64,000 nt of DNA from an uncultured Eggerthellaceae bacterium (GCA_905234785.1 CAJOIP010000021.1:19299-83298), one strand, 5' to 3'; counted from the stretch's first letter, positions 42,969-52,865 are shown. Notes: generated by a model from the letters alone, not told the origin. Numbers and translations are program-made.

Positions 42969-43754
42969 CTACACGCAGGTGTAACCGCCGTCGACGGCGA
43001 TGGCCTGGCCGGTGACATAGCTCGATTCCTCGGCGCCCAAGAAGACCGCCACGGAGTTGAGCTCGCCCTCGTGGCCGTAACGCTGCATCGGAACCGTGGA
43101 CTTCGCGAAGTTCTGGAAGTACTCGGTGTCGAGCGTCTCGGTGGTGAGCTCGGTGTAGAAGTAGCCCGGGCAGATGGCGTTGACGGTGATGCCCAGCGGG
43201 GCCAGCTCGGCGGCGGCGCCGCGGGTGAAGTTCACGACGGCGCCCTTCGAGGCGTGGTAGGCGATGGTCGGGATGGCCGTATTGCCCACGAGGCCGTAAA
43301 TCGAGGCGATGTTGATGATGCGCCCGTAGGCCTGCTTGCCGGCCTCGATGTTTTCGGCCATGTAGGCGGCGAACTTCTTGGTCATGGTGAAGACGGAGCT
43401 CAGGTCGAGGTTCATGGTGAAGTCCCAGTCGCCGCGGTCGAACTCGACGAGCTTCGTGCCCGTTCCCTTCTCGCCGCCGGCGCAGTTCACGAGGACCTCG
43501 ACATGGCCGAACTTCTCGTCGGCAGCGGCGAGGGCCGCGTCGATGACGGCCTCGTCGGTGACGTCGCATGCGAGCGGCAGCACTTCGACGCCGTACTTCT
43601 CGTTGAAGGCCTTCGCGCTTTCCTCGAGGCGCTCGACGCGACGGGCTAGCAGGACGAGGCTCGCGCCCTGCTGCGCATAGCCTTCCGCCATCTGCTTGCC
43701 GAGGCCCGAAGACGCGCCCGTGACCGCAACGACCTTGCCGGTGTAATCAAACAT
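42969..43754 (-). CDS. short-chain dehydrogenase/reductase
   Basis: NAD(P)-dependent oxidoreductase of 261 residues. The cofactor loop is VTGASSGLGKQMAEG (residues 11-25), NCAGG lies near 90, the catalytic Ser is in INIASIYG and Tyr/Lys in YHASKGAVV (near 167-171). It ends in TGQAIAVDGGY, the usual SDR C-terminus. Relatives include gluconate 5-dehydrogenase and hydroxysteroid dehydrogenases. Gut Eggerthellaceae often carry bile-acid SDRs, but the substrate cannot be read from sequence. It has its own terminator and lies downstream of the formate channel gene. Confidence 0.88.
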   Translation of the reverse strand: MFDYTGKVVAVTGASSGLGKQMAEGYAQQGASLVLLARRVERLEESAKAFNEKYGVEVLPLACDVTDEAVIDAALAAADEKFGHVEVLVNCAGGEKGTGTKLVEFDRGDWDFTMNLDLSSVFTMTKKFAAYMAENIEAGKQAYGRIINIASIYGLVGNTAIPTIAYHASKGAVVNFTRGAAAELAPLGITVNAICPGYFYTELTTETLDTEYFQNFAKSTVPMQRYGHEGELNSVAVFLGAEESSYVTGQAIAVDGGYTCV

Positions 43755-43856
43755 GTGAAACCTCCCGAATCATTTCCGACGATTAATATCTTTTCATAAT
43801 ACTACCAATCTTGCGGAGACGTCGCCCCGAGACCGCCCGGCAATCCAGCGAACGGC

Positions 43857-44720
43857 CTAAGCGGCTTTCTTATGGTAGGCGACCCAGTACACGAGCCCCA
43901 CCATGATGGCGCCGCCGACGATGTTGCCGAGCGTCGCCAGGCCGATGTTGTAGCATGCGCCGCCTACGTTGAGCGCCTGCGTGATGGCGTCGAGCTTGGC
44001 GGCGTCGATGTCGCCGACGTAGCCGTACGTGTTCAGCGCAGCGATGCCCATCGGCAGGAAGAACATGTTGGCAACGCAGTGCTCGAAACCGCAGGCGACG
44101 AACGCCATGACCGGGAAGATGCTGGTGAACACCTTGTCGATGACCGTACGGCCGGCAAAGCCCATCCACACCGCCAGGCACACGAGCCAGTTGCACATGA
44201 TGCCGCGGAAGAAGATGACCTGCGGTGCCAGCGAGATCTTCGAATACGCCACGTTGATCATGGCGTTGCCCACCGCCCCGCCGTTCATGCCGGCGAAGTT
44301 GCCGCCGATGAGCAGCGCGACGATGATGAGCGAGCCCACCAAGTTGCCGATGTAGACGATGACCCAGTTCTTGATCATCGCGCCCCAGCTGATCTTGTTG
44401 CTGGCAGCGGCGCAGACCATCAGGCAGTTGCCGGTGAACAGCTCGGCGCCAGCCACGATGACGCACAGCAGGCCGAGCGCGAAGCACAGGCCGCCGAGCA
44501 CCTGCGATGCCGCGAACGGCAACGTGGGGTCGCCCTTCACGAGCAGCATGAACGTCGCGCCCGTGGCGATCATCATGCCGGCCATGATGGACAACGCGAA
44601 CGCCGGGGCTATGTCGAGCTTGGTCTTCCCAATCGCGACGTTCTGCGCCTGGGCGAACAGCGCCGCAGCGCTGCGCGCATCGGGTTTGGCGGCGGCTACC
44701 TCTTTCTTGAGCTCTTCCAT
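43857..44720 (-). CDS. formate/nitrite transporter (FocA family)
   Basis: Pentameric channel for formate or a related small anion, 287 residues, six membrane segments. Start MEELKKEV at 44718-44720 is backed by GAGGAG. Family segments are AGAELFTGNCLMVCAA, KNWVIVYIGNLVGSLIIVAL, MCNWLVCLAVWMGF and GFEHCVANMFFLPMG; the last contains the conserved pore histidine. Placement after hydrogenase and folate one-carbon genes suggests formate as substrate, linking to formyl-THF synthetase. Confidence 0.92.
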   Translation of the reverse strand: MEELKKEVAAAKPDARSAAALFAQAQNVAIGKTKLDIAPAFALSIMAGMMIATGATFMLLVKGDPTLPFAASQVLGGLCFALGLLCVIVAGAELFTGNCLMVCAAASNKISWGAMIKNWVIVYIGNLVGSLIIVALLIGGNFAGMNGGAVGNAMINVAYSKISLAPQVIFFRGIMCNWLVCLAVWMGFAGRTVIDKVFTSIFPVMAFVACGFEHCVANMFFLPMGIAALNTYGYVGDIDAAKLDAITQALNVGGACYNIGLATLGNIVGGAIMVGLVYWVAYHKKAA

Positions 44721-44765
44721 GGTTCTCCTCACTTGTAAACGAACTGGTAATTGTCCGTCTTATCT

Positions 44766-44893
44766 GTCATCCCGAGCGTAAGCGAGGAATCTCTCCCCCC
44801 CCCATTGCAGCGTTGGAGATCCTTCGACTCCGCGCTACGCGCTCCGCCCAGGATGACAGAGGGGGATGCGCTACGCGCTCCGCTCAGGATGAC
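44766..44893. repeat. GTCATCC/GGATGAC-family repeat with extra end unit
   Basis: GTCATCCCGAGCG at 44766 starts a copy containing a run of ten Cs, GGAGATCCTTCGACTCCGCG, and two successive GCTCCGC(C/T)CAGGATGAC right ends about 35 bases apart. It lies between the hydrogenase and formate-channel genes. Confidence 0.8.
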
Positions 44894-44902
44894 AACGAAG
44901 CA

Positions 44903-46621
44903 TTAGATATCCCACGTCTCCTGGTCGGTGTGGAGCCATTCGTGGGACGTGTGACCCAAAGGCTCGCCGAGAACGTCGGCGTACAGCTTCTGGATGTCCG
45001 GGTTCTCGTGCGAATAGCGCAGCGTATCAGCCGCGTCAAGCGCGTTCAGGTTGGCAGCGCGCGAAGACGCGAGCTCCTGGTTGAACGCGATCGGCTGGCC
45101 GCCGCCGCCGACGCATCCGCCCGGGCAGGCCATGATCTCGACGAAGTCGAGGTCGACCTCGCCCGCCTCGATGGCGTCGAGCAGCTTGGCCGTATTGCCC
45201 AAACCGCTCGCCACGGCGATGCGCACGGGCGTGCCGGCAACGTCGAGCTCCTTGGTGACCCAGGGCTTCTCGGGCGTCGACGCGGTGGTGTCACACGTCG
45301 AGAAATCGGGGTTCTCGCCCGTGATCAGGAACACGGCCGAGCGGAGGGCCGCCTCCATGACGCCGCCCGTGCGGCCGAAGATCGTGCCCGCGCCCGTGGA
45401 AAGGCCCAGCGGGTTGTCGAACTCGGTTTCCTCGAGCGCCGTGCAATCGACGCGGAACATCTTCAGCATGCGGTCGAACTCGCGCACGGTCAGCACGGCG
45501 TCGACGTCGCGGCCGGCTTCGGTGGAAAGCTGCGGCACGTCGCATTCGTACTTCTTGGCCACGCACGGCATGATGGACACGACGAACACGCGCTTGCCGT
45601 CCTCGTCGGCTGCGGCCTTCATCGTGTTCTTCACCACGGCGCCCATCATCTGATGCGGCGACTTGGCAGACGAGAGCTGTCCCACGAACTGCGGGTAGTG
45701 CAGCTTCGCGAAGCGCACCCAACCCGGGCAGCAGCTCGTGAACATCGGGCGCTTCTTCTCGGAGGACATGAACTGCACGAACTCGCTGCCCTCTTCCATG
45801 ATGGTGAGGTCGGCCGCGAAGTCGGTGTCGAAGACGCGGTCGAAGCCGAGCGCGCGCAAGGCGGTTGCCATGCGGCCGGGCGTCGCCTCTTCGCGGGCAA
45901 GGCCGAGCGGCTCGCCCCAGGCGGCGCGCACGGCGGGAGCCACCTGCACGACCGTGATGACATCGGGGTCGGCCAGCGCGTCCATGACCTTGGGAATGTC
46001 GCGGCGCACGGTCAAGGCGCCCGTCGGGCAATGCGTGATGCACTGGCCGCAAAGCGCGCAGCCGGCCTCGTCGATGCGCAAGCCGTCCTTCACGGTGACC
46101 TTCATGTGCGGGCCGCTTCCCGTGAAGTCCCACACGGCGCAGTGCTGCACCTTCTCGCATTCGGCCACGCAGCGCATGCACTTGATGCACTTGCTGGAGT
46201 CGCGCACGAGCGGGAACTCCTCGTCCCAAACGCCCTTGGGCGGCTCGGCGGCGAACGGCAGCGTCTGGATGCCGAAGTCGGCGGTCAGCTGGCGCAGCGC
46301 GCAGGTTTCCGAACGCGCGCAGGTCGTGCACTCGCTGCGGTGCTCGGAAAGGATCATCTGCAGGTTGGTCTGGCGGGCGCGCACCACGGCGGGCGTGTTC
46401 GTGCGGACGGACATGCCCTCGCGCACCGGCGTGTTGCAGGCAGCGGCCATGCGCTCCTCGCCTTCGACCTCGACGACGCACACGCGGCACGCGCCGATGT
46501 CGTTGATCTTCTTCATCCAGCACAGCGTCGGGATGTCCACGCCGGCGGCTTTCGCGGCGCCGAGGATGGTCATGCCCTCGCGGGCCTCGACGGTGCGTCC
46601 GTCTATCGTCAGCGCTACCAT
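44903..46621 (-). CDS. [FeFe] hydrogenase catalytic subunit
   Basis: 572 residues. The N-terminal [2Fe-2S] domain has cysteines in CWMKKINDIGACRVC. Next come the His/Cys cluster HRSECTTCARSETC and two [4Fe-4S] motifs, CIKCMRCVAECEKVQHC and CALCGQCITHCPTGA. The H-cluster signatures are complete: TSCCPGWV, MPCVAKKYE, MACPGGCVGGGGQP. Start at 46619-46621 has GGGAGG 9 bases upstream. It overlaps the GltD-like partner gene by 7 bases. Group A [FeFe] enzymes linked to GltD-like partners have been placed in group A2, whose physiology is poorly known. It is cytosolic and oxidises or evolves H2. Confidence 0.95.
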   Translation of the reverse strand: MVALTIDGRTVEAREGMTILGAAKAAGVDIPTLCWMKKINDIGACRVCVVEVEGEERMAAACNTPVREGMSVRTNTPAVVRARQTNLQMILSEHRSECTTCARSETCALRQLTADFGIQTLPFAAEPPKGVWDEEFPLVRDSSKCIKCMRCVAECEKVQHCAVWDFTGSGPHMKVTVKDGLRIDEAGCALCGQCITHCPTGALTVRRDIPKVMDALADPDVITVVQVAPAVRAAWGEPLGLAREEATPGRMATALRALGFDRVFDTDFAADLTIMEEGSEFVQFMSSEKKRPMFTSCCPGWVRFAKLHYPQFVGQLSSAKSPHQMMGAVVKNTMKAAADEDGKRVFVVSIMPCVAKKYECDVPQLSTEAGRDVDAVLTVREFDRMLKMFRVDCTALEETEFDNPLGLSTGAGTIFGRTGGVMEAALRSAVFLITGENPDFSTCDTTASTPEKPWVTKELDVAGTPVRIAVASGLGNTAKLLDAIEAGEVDLDFVEIMACPGGCVGGGGQPIAFNQELASSRAANLNALDAADTLRYSHENPDIQKLYADVLGEPLGHTSHEWLHTDQETWDI

Positions 46622-48441
46622 TTGTCGGGCCTCCCTCCACGCAACGAGCCCATGCCGAAGTAGTCGCACCTCAGGCATCGGCTGCATTCCTGCGCCGCTT
46701 CCTCATCGCGCAGCGGAATCTCGACGCCGTCGAAATCGGCTCCGCGCTCGTCAGCCGGGCGCTCTTGGATGTTCACGCGGCCGCACGCCAGCTTGCTGTC
46801 GAACACCGCCTGCGGGATCTTCACATCGTCGAAGACGTCGTGGCCGTATCCCAGGTAGGCGTCGATGTTGGCGGCCACGGCCTTGCCGGCGGCGATGGCG
46901 CGGATGACCGTGGACGGGCCGGTCTGGCAGTCGCCGCCCACGAACACGTTCTCGAAGCCGTTCGCACGGCCGTGCTCGTCGGAAAGGAAGCGCCCGCGGT
47001 CTTGCTCGACGCCCTTCTCGGCGAAGTAGTGGTAGTCGATGATCTGGCCAATGGCCTCGATGAGCACGTCGCACTCGAAGATTTGCTCTTCCGATTCCGT
47101 GGCCACGGGAGCAGGACGCCCCCACTTGTACAGGCTCGGCATCTGCGGCTGGCCGACGAACGCGATCGGATGCTCGGTGCCCTTGTCGATGCGAACCGGG
47201 CTCATGAGCTCGACCATCTCGCAGCCTTCGGCGATGGCGGCTTCCACTTCCTCGGGAAGGGCCGTCATGTCCTCGATGCGCCGGCGGTAGATGCAGCGCA
47301 CGCTCGCAGCGCCCAGGCGCTTGGCCGTGCGCGTGGCGTCCATGGCGACGTTGCCGCCGCCCACGACGACGACGTGCTTGCCGACGAGGTCATCGGGCAT
47401 GTCGTCGGCCACGCGATGCAAGAACGACGCCGCGCTCATGGTGTTCTCGCGCGTGGCGTATTCGATGCCGAGGTCGCGGAAGTGGTGCGCGCCGATGGCA
47501 ATGTAGATGGCGTCATAGCCCTTCACGAGGTCTTCCCACTTCACATCCTCGCCGACTTTGGCGTTCAGCTTCACGTGAATGCCGAGCGACAGGATGGCGT
47601 CGATGTCGTATTGCAGGTTCTCCTCGGGCAGGCGGTAACGCGGGATGCCGTAGAACATCATGCCGCCCAGGCGGGCGTTCTGCTCGTACACGGTGATGTC
47701 GTGGCCCATGAGCGCCAGGTAGTACGCGGCGGTGAGCCCCGACGGGCCGCCGCCGATGATGGCGACCTTCTTGCCGGTCGCCGACGCCTTCTCGGGCACG
47801 TCGACGGCACCGGCGGTGAGCACCGCGTGCTGCTTCATGCCGCGGATGTTCACGGGCGCGTCGATCATGCCGCGACGGCACGTGTGCTCGCAGGGATGCT
47901 CGCACACGAACGCGCAGGCGCTCGGGAACGGGTTGTCGTTGCGGATGACGCGCACGGCATCGGCCGCCCGCCCGTCTCGCAGGCACGCGATGTAGCCGGG
48001 GATGTCCACGTGGCTCGGGCATTCCTTCACGCACGGCACCGCGGTGAACGGCTGCGTGCACACGCCCTTGGCCAGGTGGCTTTCCGCGTCTTCCTTGATG
48101 AGGTCGGCGAATGCCAGGCCCACGCGCCCCGCTTGGAAGCCGATGGCGCAGTCGGCCGACTTGTACAGCGTGTCGCAGACCATGATGACCTGGTCGACGA
48201 TGCCCTCGACATGCTCGCCGCGAAGAATCGATTCCAGGCCGTCGGCCAGGCGCGCCAGACCGATGCGGCACGGCGTGCACTTGCCGCAGCTCTGCGAGGC
48301 GCAGAGCTTGAAGAAGCCCACGGCGGTTTCGAGCGGGCACGTGGAATTGCCATACACCGACACGCGGTTGATGACCGCATCGGCGATGACGCGCGCTTGC
48401 TCGTCAGCCTTCGTGGGTGCGAAAACAGGTAACCTGCTCAC
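46615..48441 (-). CDS. hydrogenase-linked NuoF/GltD-like flavoprotein
   Basis: 608 residues from the GTG at 48439-48441 (AAAGGGAAA upstream). The first 110 residues resemble the C-terminal [4Fe-4S] part of NuoF (ASQSCGKCTPCRIG). A cysteine region typical of the GltD N-terminus follows (CVKECPSHVDIPGYI, then CEHPCEHTCRRG). Next are the FAD loop IIGGGPSGLTAAYYLALMG and the NAD(P) loop VVVGGGNVAMDATRTAKRLG. A last Cys pair (CSRCLRCDYF) closes the protein. It should pass electrons between NAD(P)H and the [FeFe] hydrogenase encoded next, perhaps with bifurcation. That last point is inference. Confidence 0.9.
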   Translation of the reverse strand: MSRLPVFAPTKADEQARVIADAVINRVSVYGNSTCPLETAVGFFKLCASQSCGKCTPCRIGLARLADGLESILRGEHVEGIVDQVIMVCDTLYKSADCAIGFQAGRVGLAFADLIKEDAESHLAKGVCTQPFTAVPCVKECPSHVDIPGYIACLRDGRAADAVRVIRNDNPFPSACAFVCEHPCEHTCRRGMIDAPVNIRGMKQHAVLTAGAVDVPEKASATGKKVAIIGGGPSGLTAAYYLALMGHDITVYEQNARLGGMMFYGIPRYRLPEENLQYDIDAILSLGIHVKLNAKVGEDVKWEDLVKGYDAIYIAIGAHHFRDLGIEYATRENTMSAASFLHRVADDMPDDLVGKHVVVVGGGNVAMDATRTAKRLGAASVRCIYRRRIEDMTALPEEVEAAIAEGCEMVELMSPVRIDKGTEHPIAFVGQPQMPSLYKWGRPAPVATESEEQIFECDVLIEAIGQIIDYHYFAEKGVEQDRGRFLSDEHGRANGFENVFVGGDCQTGPSTVIRAIAAGKAVAANIDAYLGYGHDVFDDVKIPQAVFDSKLACGRVNIQERPADERGADFDGVEIPLRDEEAAQECSRCLRCDYFGMGSLRGGRPDKW

Positions 48442-48491
48442 AGTTTCCCTTTCCCTCTCTCGCCCGCATCTCTCCCATGCGGGCCCCAAAC

Positions 48492-48518
48492 AATCAGTTT
48501 CCTCCGAGGAAATTGATT
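48492..48518. repeat. 27-bp palindrome, copy 2
   Basis: AATCAGTTTCCTC and GAGGAAATTGATT around one central base, between folE and the hydrogenase flavoprotein gene, about 50 bases before the latter's start. A second CAATTGATTG follows at 48531-48540. Confidence 0.8.
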
Positions 48519-48558
48519 GCCTTTCGTTTTCAATTGATTGCCGCGAGAACAAGAAGCC

Positions 48559-49140
48559 TTACTTGAACAGCGACAGCGCTTCGGCGCGGGTCTTCTCGTC
48601 TTCCTTGAACGAGCCGCGCACGGCGCTGGTGATGGTCAGCGAACCCGGCTTCTTTATGCCGCGCGCCGTCATGCAGCTGTGCTCGGCCTCGACCACGACG
48701 AGCGTTCCGAGCGGCTGAAGCGACTGCATGATGGCGTCGGCGATCTGCGAGGTCATGCGCTCCTGCACCTGCGGGCGGCGGGCGTAGCCTTCCACGCAGC
48801 GGGCGATCTTGGACAGGCCGGTGATGCGCCCCTTGCGCGGGATGTAGGCAACGTGAGCCTTCCCCACGAACGGCAGCAGGTGATGCTCGCACATCGACGT
48901 GAACGGGATGTCGCGGACGATGACCATTTCCTCGTGCTCTTCTTCGTGGAATTGCTTCAGCAAATGTGCAGCGGGATCTTCCTGCAACCCCGCGAACACT
49001 TCGGCGCACGCGCGAGCCACGCGCGAAGGCGTGTCGAGCAGGCCTTCGCGATCGGGGTCTTCGCCGATGGCGTACAGTAACTCGCGAATCGCCGCTTCAG
49101 CGCGCGGTTGATCGAGCTTGCCATACGTAGGTTCAGCCAT
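48559..49140 (-). CDS. folE: GTP cyclohydrolase I
   Basis: First step of folate synthesis: GTP to dihydroneopterin triphosphate. The ATG at 49138-49140 (AAGGGGG upstream) gives 193 residues, [15 protein letters not shown]. The zinc ligands and catalytic residues are in [20 protein letters not shown] and [17 protein letters not shown]. Placement directly behind folD, fchA, fhs and metF suggests it supplies tetrahydrofolate for this one-carbon operon. Confidence 0.96.
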   Translation of the reverse strand: MAEPTYGKLDQPRAEAAIRELLYAIGEDPDREGLLDTPSRVARACAEVFAGLQEDPAAHLLKQFHEEEHEEMVIVRDIPFTSMCEHHLLPFVGKAHVAYIPRKGRITGLSKIARCVEGYARRPQVQERMTSQIADAIMQSLQPLGTLVVVEAEHSCMTARGIKKPGSLTITSAVRGSFKEDEKTRAEALSLFK

Positions 49141-49226
49141 GGAAGACCCCCTTATCGTCTTGATGATGCGACCATCGTAAAGCCTGGCAGCAGGTGCCCG
49201 CAAGAAGCGCCCGCCGAACGGAACTT

Positions 49227-50081
49227 CTACGCCAGCGTGCGTTCAGCGGCCTGCACGACGTGCGATGCGAGCACTGCCGTCGTGACGCTTCCCACGCCGC
49301 CGGGAACGGGCGTGATGGCGTCGACGATGGGCTCGGCAGCGTCGAAGTCGACATCGCCGCACAGCTTCTGGGCCTCTTCGTCCCAGTTGATGCCCACGTC
49401 GATGACGACCTGCCCCGCACGCACCGCGTCGGCGCCCACCGTGCGGGCACGGCCCACGGCCACGACCAGCACGTCGGCCTCGGCACACTTGGCGGCGAGC
49501 TCCTTCGTGCGCGTGTGGCACATGGTGACGGTGGCGTTGGCGGCCTGCAGCATCATGGAGACGGGCTTGCCGATGACGAGCGAGCGGCCCAGAACGGTGA
49601 CGTTTGCGCCGGTCAGCTCGTAGCCGTAGTGCTTGAGCACCTGCATGCAGGCGTCGGCCGTGCACGGCGGGAAGCCCACCGGCTGGTTGGCGAACACGCC
49701 GTAGAGCGAGCCCTGCGTGATGCCGTCGGCGTCCTTCGCCGGGTCGAGGGCGGCGCAGGCCGCGACCTCGTCGAGGTGCTTGGGCAGCGGGCGGAACATC
49801 AGGCAGCCGTGAATCGCCGGGTCGGTGTTGACCTCGTCGATGGCGGCCATGAGCTCGTCTTGCGTGCAGTCGGCGGGAAGCACGAACTTCTTCAGGCCCA
49901 GACCCAACGTCTCGCAGCGCTTCGTGGCGCCGCGCTCGTAAGACAGGTCGTCGTCGCGCTCGCCCACGCGGATGATGGCCAGCGTCGGGGTGACGCCGGC
50001 GGCCTTGCAAGCCTCGATGCGCGGTGCCAGCTCTTCGTTGATGGCGTCGGCAACCGGCTTGCCCTTCAAGATTTCTGCCAT
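49227..50081 (-). CDS. folD: methylenetetrahydrofolate dehydrogenase/cyclohydrolase
   Basis: Interconverts methylene-, methenyl- and formyl-THF. 284 residues. The catalytic lysine region reads [14 protein letters not shown] and the FolD signatures are [14 protein letters not shown] and, near the C-terminus, [16 protein letters not shown]. The nucleotide loop is [22 protein letters not shown] precedes the ATG. The gene stands between folE and fchA in the methyl-branch cluster. The neighbouring cyclodeaminase-family protein may share the cyclohydrolase step. Confidence 0.96.
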   Translation of the reverse strand: MAEILKGKPVADAINEELAPRIEACKAAGVTPTLAIIRVGERDDDLSYERGATKRCETLGLGLKKFVLPADCTQDELMAAIDEVNTDPAIHGCLMFRPLPKHLDEVAACAALDPAKDADGITQGSLYGVFANQPVGFPPCTADACMQVLKHYGYELTGANVTVLGRSLVIGKPVSMMLQAANATVTMCHTRTKELAAKCAEADVLVVAVGRARTVGADAVRAGQVVIDVGINWDEEAQKLCGDVDFDAAEPIVDAITPVPGGVGSVTTAVLASHVVQAAERTLA

Positions 50082-50131
50082 AGTACTCGTCCTTTCGTCG
50101 GTGGAACAATAAGCGAGTATGTTCCGCTCCT

Positions 50132-50331
50132 GTCATCCCGAGCGTCAGCGAGGGATCTCGGGCATTGCCCGGCGCTTCGCGGAGATCCTTCGACTCCGCG
50201 CTTCGCGCTCCGCTCAGAATGACAAATGCACCTGCGTTCGCGCTCCGCTCAGGATGACAAATGCACCTACGTTCGCGCTCCGCTCAGGATGACAAATGCA
50301 CCTGCGTTCGCGCTCCGCTCAGGATGACAAA
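50132..50331. repeat. GTCATCC-family repeat with a 3-unit 35-bp tandem expansion
   Basis: A family copy starts at GTCATCCCGAGCG (50132). Its right end, GCTCCGCTCAGGATGACAAA preceded by TGCACCTGCGTTCGC, is then repeated head-to-tail at 50227-50261, 50262-50296 and 50297-50331 with one base change (CTACG in unit 2). It lies between fchA and folD. Confidence 0.92.
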
Positions 50332-50336
50332 TAGAA

Positions 50337-50960
50337 TTACGCACGGATGCCGGCGGCGACTTCGTCGGCAACGGCCTTGGCGCGGGGAACGTAGGCCAGA
50401 AGCTCGTCGGCCTCGGCTTCCACCTTGGCGGCGTAGTCGCGGTCCTTCAGGCCCTTGGTGTTGATGAACACGTTCATGGAGGCGGCGCGCATGGCGGCGG
50501 CGGCGCACACGGCACCGCAGCCCACGTCGCTGATCAGCATGCGCGAACCCTTCACGTTCATCTCTTCCAGAAGCTCGATGGCCTTGGCTATCTGGCGCAT
50601 CATCTCGAGCGGACCGGCGAGCGCGTCCTTCGTGCACTTTTCCAGCACCTCGTCGCGCGTCGGGTCTTCTTTGGGAATGCCGTAGGCCTGCGACAGCGGG
50701 TAGAACGCGGCGGCGTCCTCCTCCACGAGCTCGAGCAAACGGGCGCGGACCTGCTCGCCTTCGGCCAGCATGCGCTGCACGTCTTCCTCGTACTCGGCGT
50801 ACTTCTTCTTGCCGGTGGTGAAGTTGCCCACCATCGAGCACAGGGCCACGCCGAGCGCGCCCACGTAGGCTGCGGCCCCGCCGCCGCCCGGCACGCTGAC
50901 CTTGCCGGCCAGCTCGGCTGCGAACTCGGTGCAGCTCTTATCCATCATCTTGTCGGTCAT
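50337..50960 (-). CDS. fchA: cyclodeaminase/cyclohydrolase family protein (methenyl-THF cyclohydrolase)
   Basis: 207 residues from the ATG at 50958-50960. The motif VSVPGGGGAAAYVGALGVAL and the helical layout are those of the FTCD C-terminal/FchA family, which hydrolyses methenyl-THF to formyl-THF or deaminates formimino-THF. The location between fhs and folD favours the cyclohydrolase role in the methyl branch. The symbol is given by analogy with clostridial fchA. The longer upstream frame overlaps the inverted repeat and was rejected. Confidence 0.88.
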   Translation of the reverse strand: MTDKMMDKSCTEFAAELAGKVSVPGGGGAAAYVGALGVALCSMVGNFTTGKKKYAEYEEDVQRMLAEGEQVRARLLELVEEDAAAFYPLSQAYGIPKEDPTRDEVLEKCTKDALAGPLEMMRQIAKAIELLEEMNVKGSRMLISDVGCGAVCAAAAMRAASMNVFINTKGLKDRDYAAKVEAEADELLAYVPRAKAVADEVAAGIRA

Positions 50961-50992
50961 GAAGCTTTCCCTTTCATGTGAGGAAACATAAG

Positions 50993-51158
50993 CCCGTAGG
51001 CCCCGAGCGCTTCCGTGCTCTCTGAAGCTGCGAGAAGCGCAGGTGCAGCGGTTAGCCCGCGCTGTCTGAGCCCGCGAAGCGGGCGAGTTCGCGGGCTGCT
51101 GCACCGAAGCGCCGAGCGGTTAGCTTCAGCGTTCACGGAAACGCTCGGGGCCTGCGGG
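50993..51158. repeat. large imperfect inverted repeat between fhs and fchA
   Basis: The left arm from CCCGTAGGCCCCGAGCGCTT and the right arm ending GCTCGGGGCCTGCGGG pair with interruptions over about 65 bases. The centre is closed by GCCCGCGAAGCGGGC. It occupies most of the 237-base gap and is a likely terminator, attenuator or processing site. Confidence 0.7.
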
Positions 51159-51197
51159 CGGGCGGAGCGGAACCACCGCCCCGCCCTGGGGTCGCGT

Positions 51198-52865
51198 TTA
51201 GAACAGGCCCACGATCTTGCCGTCGGCGGTGACGTCGATCTTCTCGGCGGCCGGGACCTTCGGCAGGCCGGGCATCGTCATGATCTCGCCGGTCAGCGCC
51301 ACGATGAAGCCAGCGCCAGCCGAGATCTTCAGGTTGCGCACGGTGATGCGGAAGTCCTTCGGGGCGCCCAGCTTGGACGCATCGTCGGTGAAGGAGTACT
51401 GCGTCTTGGCGACGCAGATGGGCAGCTTGTCGAAGCCGTTGGCCACGAGCGCGTCGAGCTGCTTCTTGGCCTTCGGGGTGAAGTCGACGCCGTCGGCGTG
51501 GTAGATCTTCGTGGCGATGGCGTTGAGCTTGTCCTCGATGGAGTCCTCGACGTCGTAGCTGAACTTGAAGTCGCTGGGCGTATCGCACACGCGCACGACT
51601 TCCTCGGCCAGGGCCTTAGCGCCCTCGCCGCCCTTTGCCCAGTGCTCGGCCAGCACGGCGTTCACGCCGAGTTCCTTGCACTTGGCCTGCACGAGCTCGA
51701 GCTCGGCGGGCGTGTCGGTCGGGAACGCGTTGATGGCCACGACCGCGGGCAGCCCGAAGACGTTCTGGATGTTGGAAACGTGCTGCAGCAGGTTCGGCAG
51801 GCCCGCTTCCAGGGCTTCCAGGTTCTCGTTGTTCAGGTCGGCCTTGGCCACGCCGCCGTTGTGCTTCAGCGCGCGCACGGTGGCCACGATGACGACGCAG
51901 GACGGCTGGATGCCCGCATAGCGGCACTTGATGTCGAGGAACTTCTCGGCACCCAGGTCGGCGCCGAAGCCGGCCTCGGTGACGACGTAGTCGGCCATCT
52001 TGAGGGCCGTCGTGGTGGCCTGCACCGAGTTGCAGCCGTGGGCGATGTTGGCGAAGGGGCCGCCGTGCACGAACGCCGGGTTGTTCTCGAGCGTCTGCAC
52101 GAGGTTCGGCTTGATGGCGTCCTTCAGAAGCGCGGTGCATGCGCCCTCGGCCTTGATGTCGGCCACGGTGACGGGCTTGCCGGAGCGGCTGTAGGCGACG
52201 ACCATGCGGCCGAGGCGGGCCTTCAGGTCGTCGAGGTCGGTGGCCAGGCAGAACACGGCCATGACCTCGGAGGCCACGGTGATGTCGAAGCCGTCCTCGC
52301 GGGCCACGCCGTCGCCAGCGGTGCCGAGGCCGTCGACCACGTTGCGCAGCTGGCGGTCGTTCATGTCGACGCAGCGGCGCCAGATGATGTTGTTCAGGTC
52401 GATGTCGAGCTCGTTACCCTGCTTGATGTGGTTGTCGAGCATGGCTGCGATGAGGTTGTTCGCAGCGCCGATGGCGTGGAAGTCGCCGGTGAAGTGCAGG
52501 TTGATGTCTTCCATGGGAACGACCTGGGCGTAACCGCCGCCAGCCGCGCCGCCCTTCACGCCGAACACGGGGCCCAGCGACGGCTCGCGCAGCGCGAGCA
52601 TCGAGGACTTGCCGATCTTGCAGAGCGCGTCGTGCAGGCCCACCGACGTGGTGGTCTTGCCCTCGCCAGCCGGCGTGGGGTTAATGGCGGTAACCAGGAT
52701 GAGCTTGCCCTTCATGGGCTTATCCTTGTAGGAGTGGATGTCGACCTTGGCCTTGTAATGACCATAGGGCTCGCACGTAGCCCAGTCGATGCCGGCCTTC
52801 TCAGCTACCTCCTTGATCGGCAGCATCGTCGCTTCCTGCGCGATCTCGATGTCGGACTTCGCCAT
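51198..52865 (-). CDS. fhs: formate-tetrahydrofolate ligase
   Basis: ATP-dependent activation of formate to 10-formyl-THF, or the reverse to make ATP and formate. 555 residues, normal for the family. The nucleotide loop is [16 protein letters not shown] (near residue 62), and [20 protein letters not shown] and [14 protein letters not shown] are signature segments. AAGGAGG precedes the ATG. It is central to the Wood-Ljungdahl methyl branch; a formate channel gene lies downstream in the same direction. Confidence 0.97.
   Translation of the reverse strand: MAKSDIEIAQEATMLPIKEVAEKAGIDWATCEPYGHYKAKVDIHSYKDKPMKGKLILVTAINPTPAGEGKTTTSVGLHDALCKIGKSSMLALREPSLGPVFGVKGGAAGGGYAQVVPMEDINLHFTGDFHAIGAANNLIAAMLDNHIKQGNELDIDLNNIIWRRCVDMNDRQLRNVVDGLGTAGDGVAREDGFDITVASEVMAVFCLATDLDDLKARLGRMVVAYSRSGKPVTVADIKAEGACTALLKDAIKPNLVQTLENNPAFVHGGPFANIAHGCNSVQATTTALKMADYVVTEAGFGADLGAEKFLDIKCRYAGIQPSCVVIVATVRALKHNGGVAKADLNNENLEALEAGLPNLLQHVSNIQNVFGLPAVVAINAFPTDTPAELELVQAKCKELGVNAVLAEHWAKGGEGAKALAEEVVRVCDTPSDFKFSYDVEDSIEDKLNAIATKIYHADGVDFTPKAKKQLDALVANGFDKLPICVAKTQYSFTDDASKLGAPKDFRITVRNLKISAGAGFIVALTGEIMTMPGLPKVPAAEKIDVTADGKIVGLF

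Noticed and set aside
49227..50081. FolD lacking the standard YxxxK catalytic spacing (YERGATK here).
   Set aside because: The YERGAxKRCE form, with Lys two positions later, is as far as I recall common in clostridial-type FolD enzymes, so it is not a defect.
50227..50331. Three direct repeats of 35 bp, at first sight like a CRISPR array.
   Set aside because: The units abut with no spacers, derive from the end of an interspersed palindromic repeat, and no cas gene is present.
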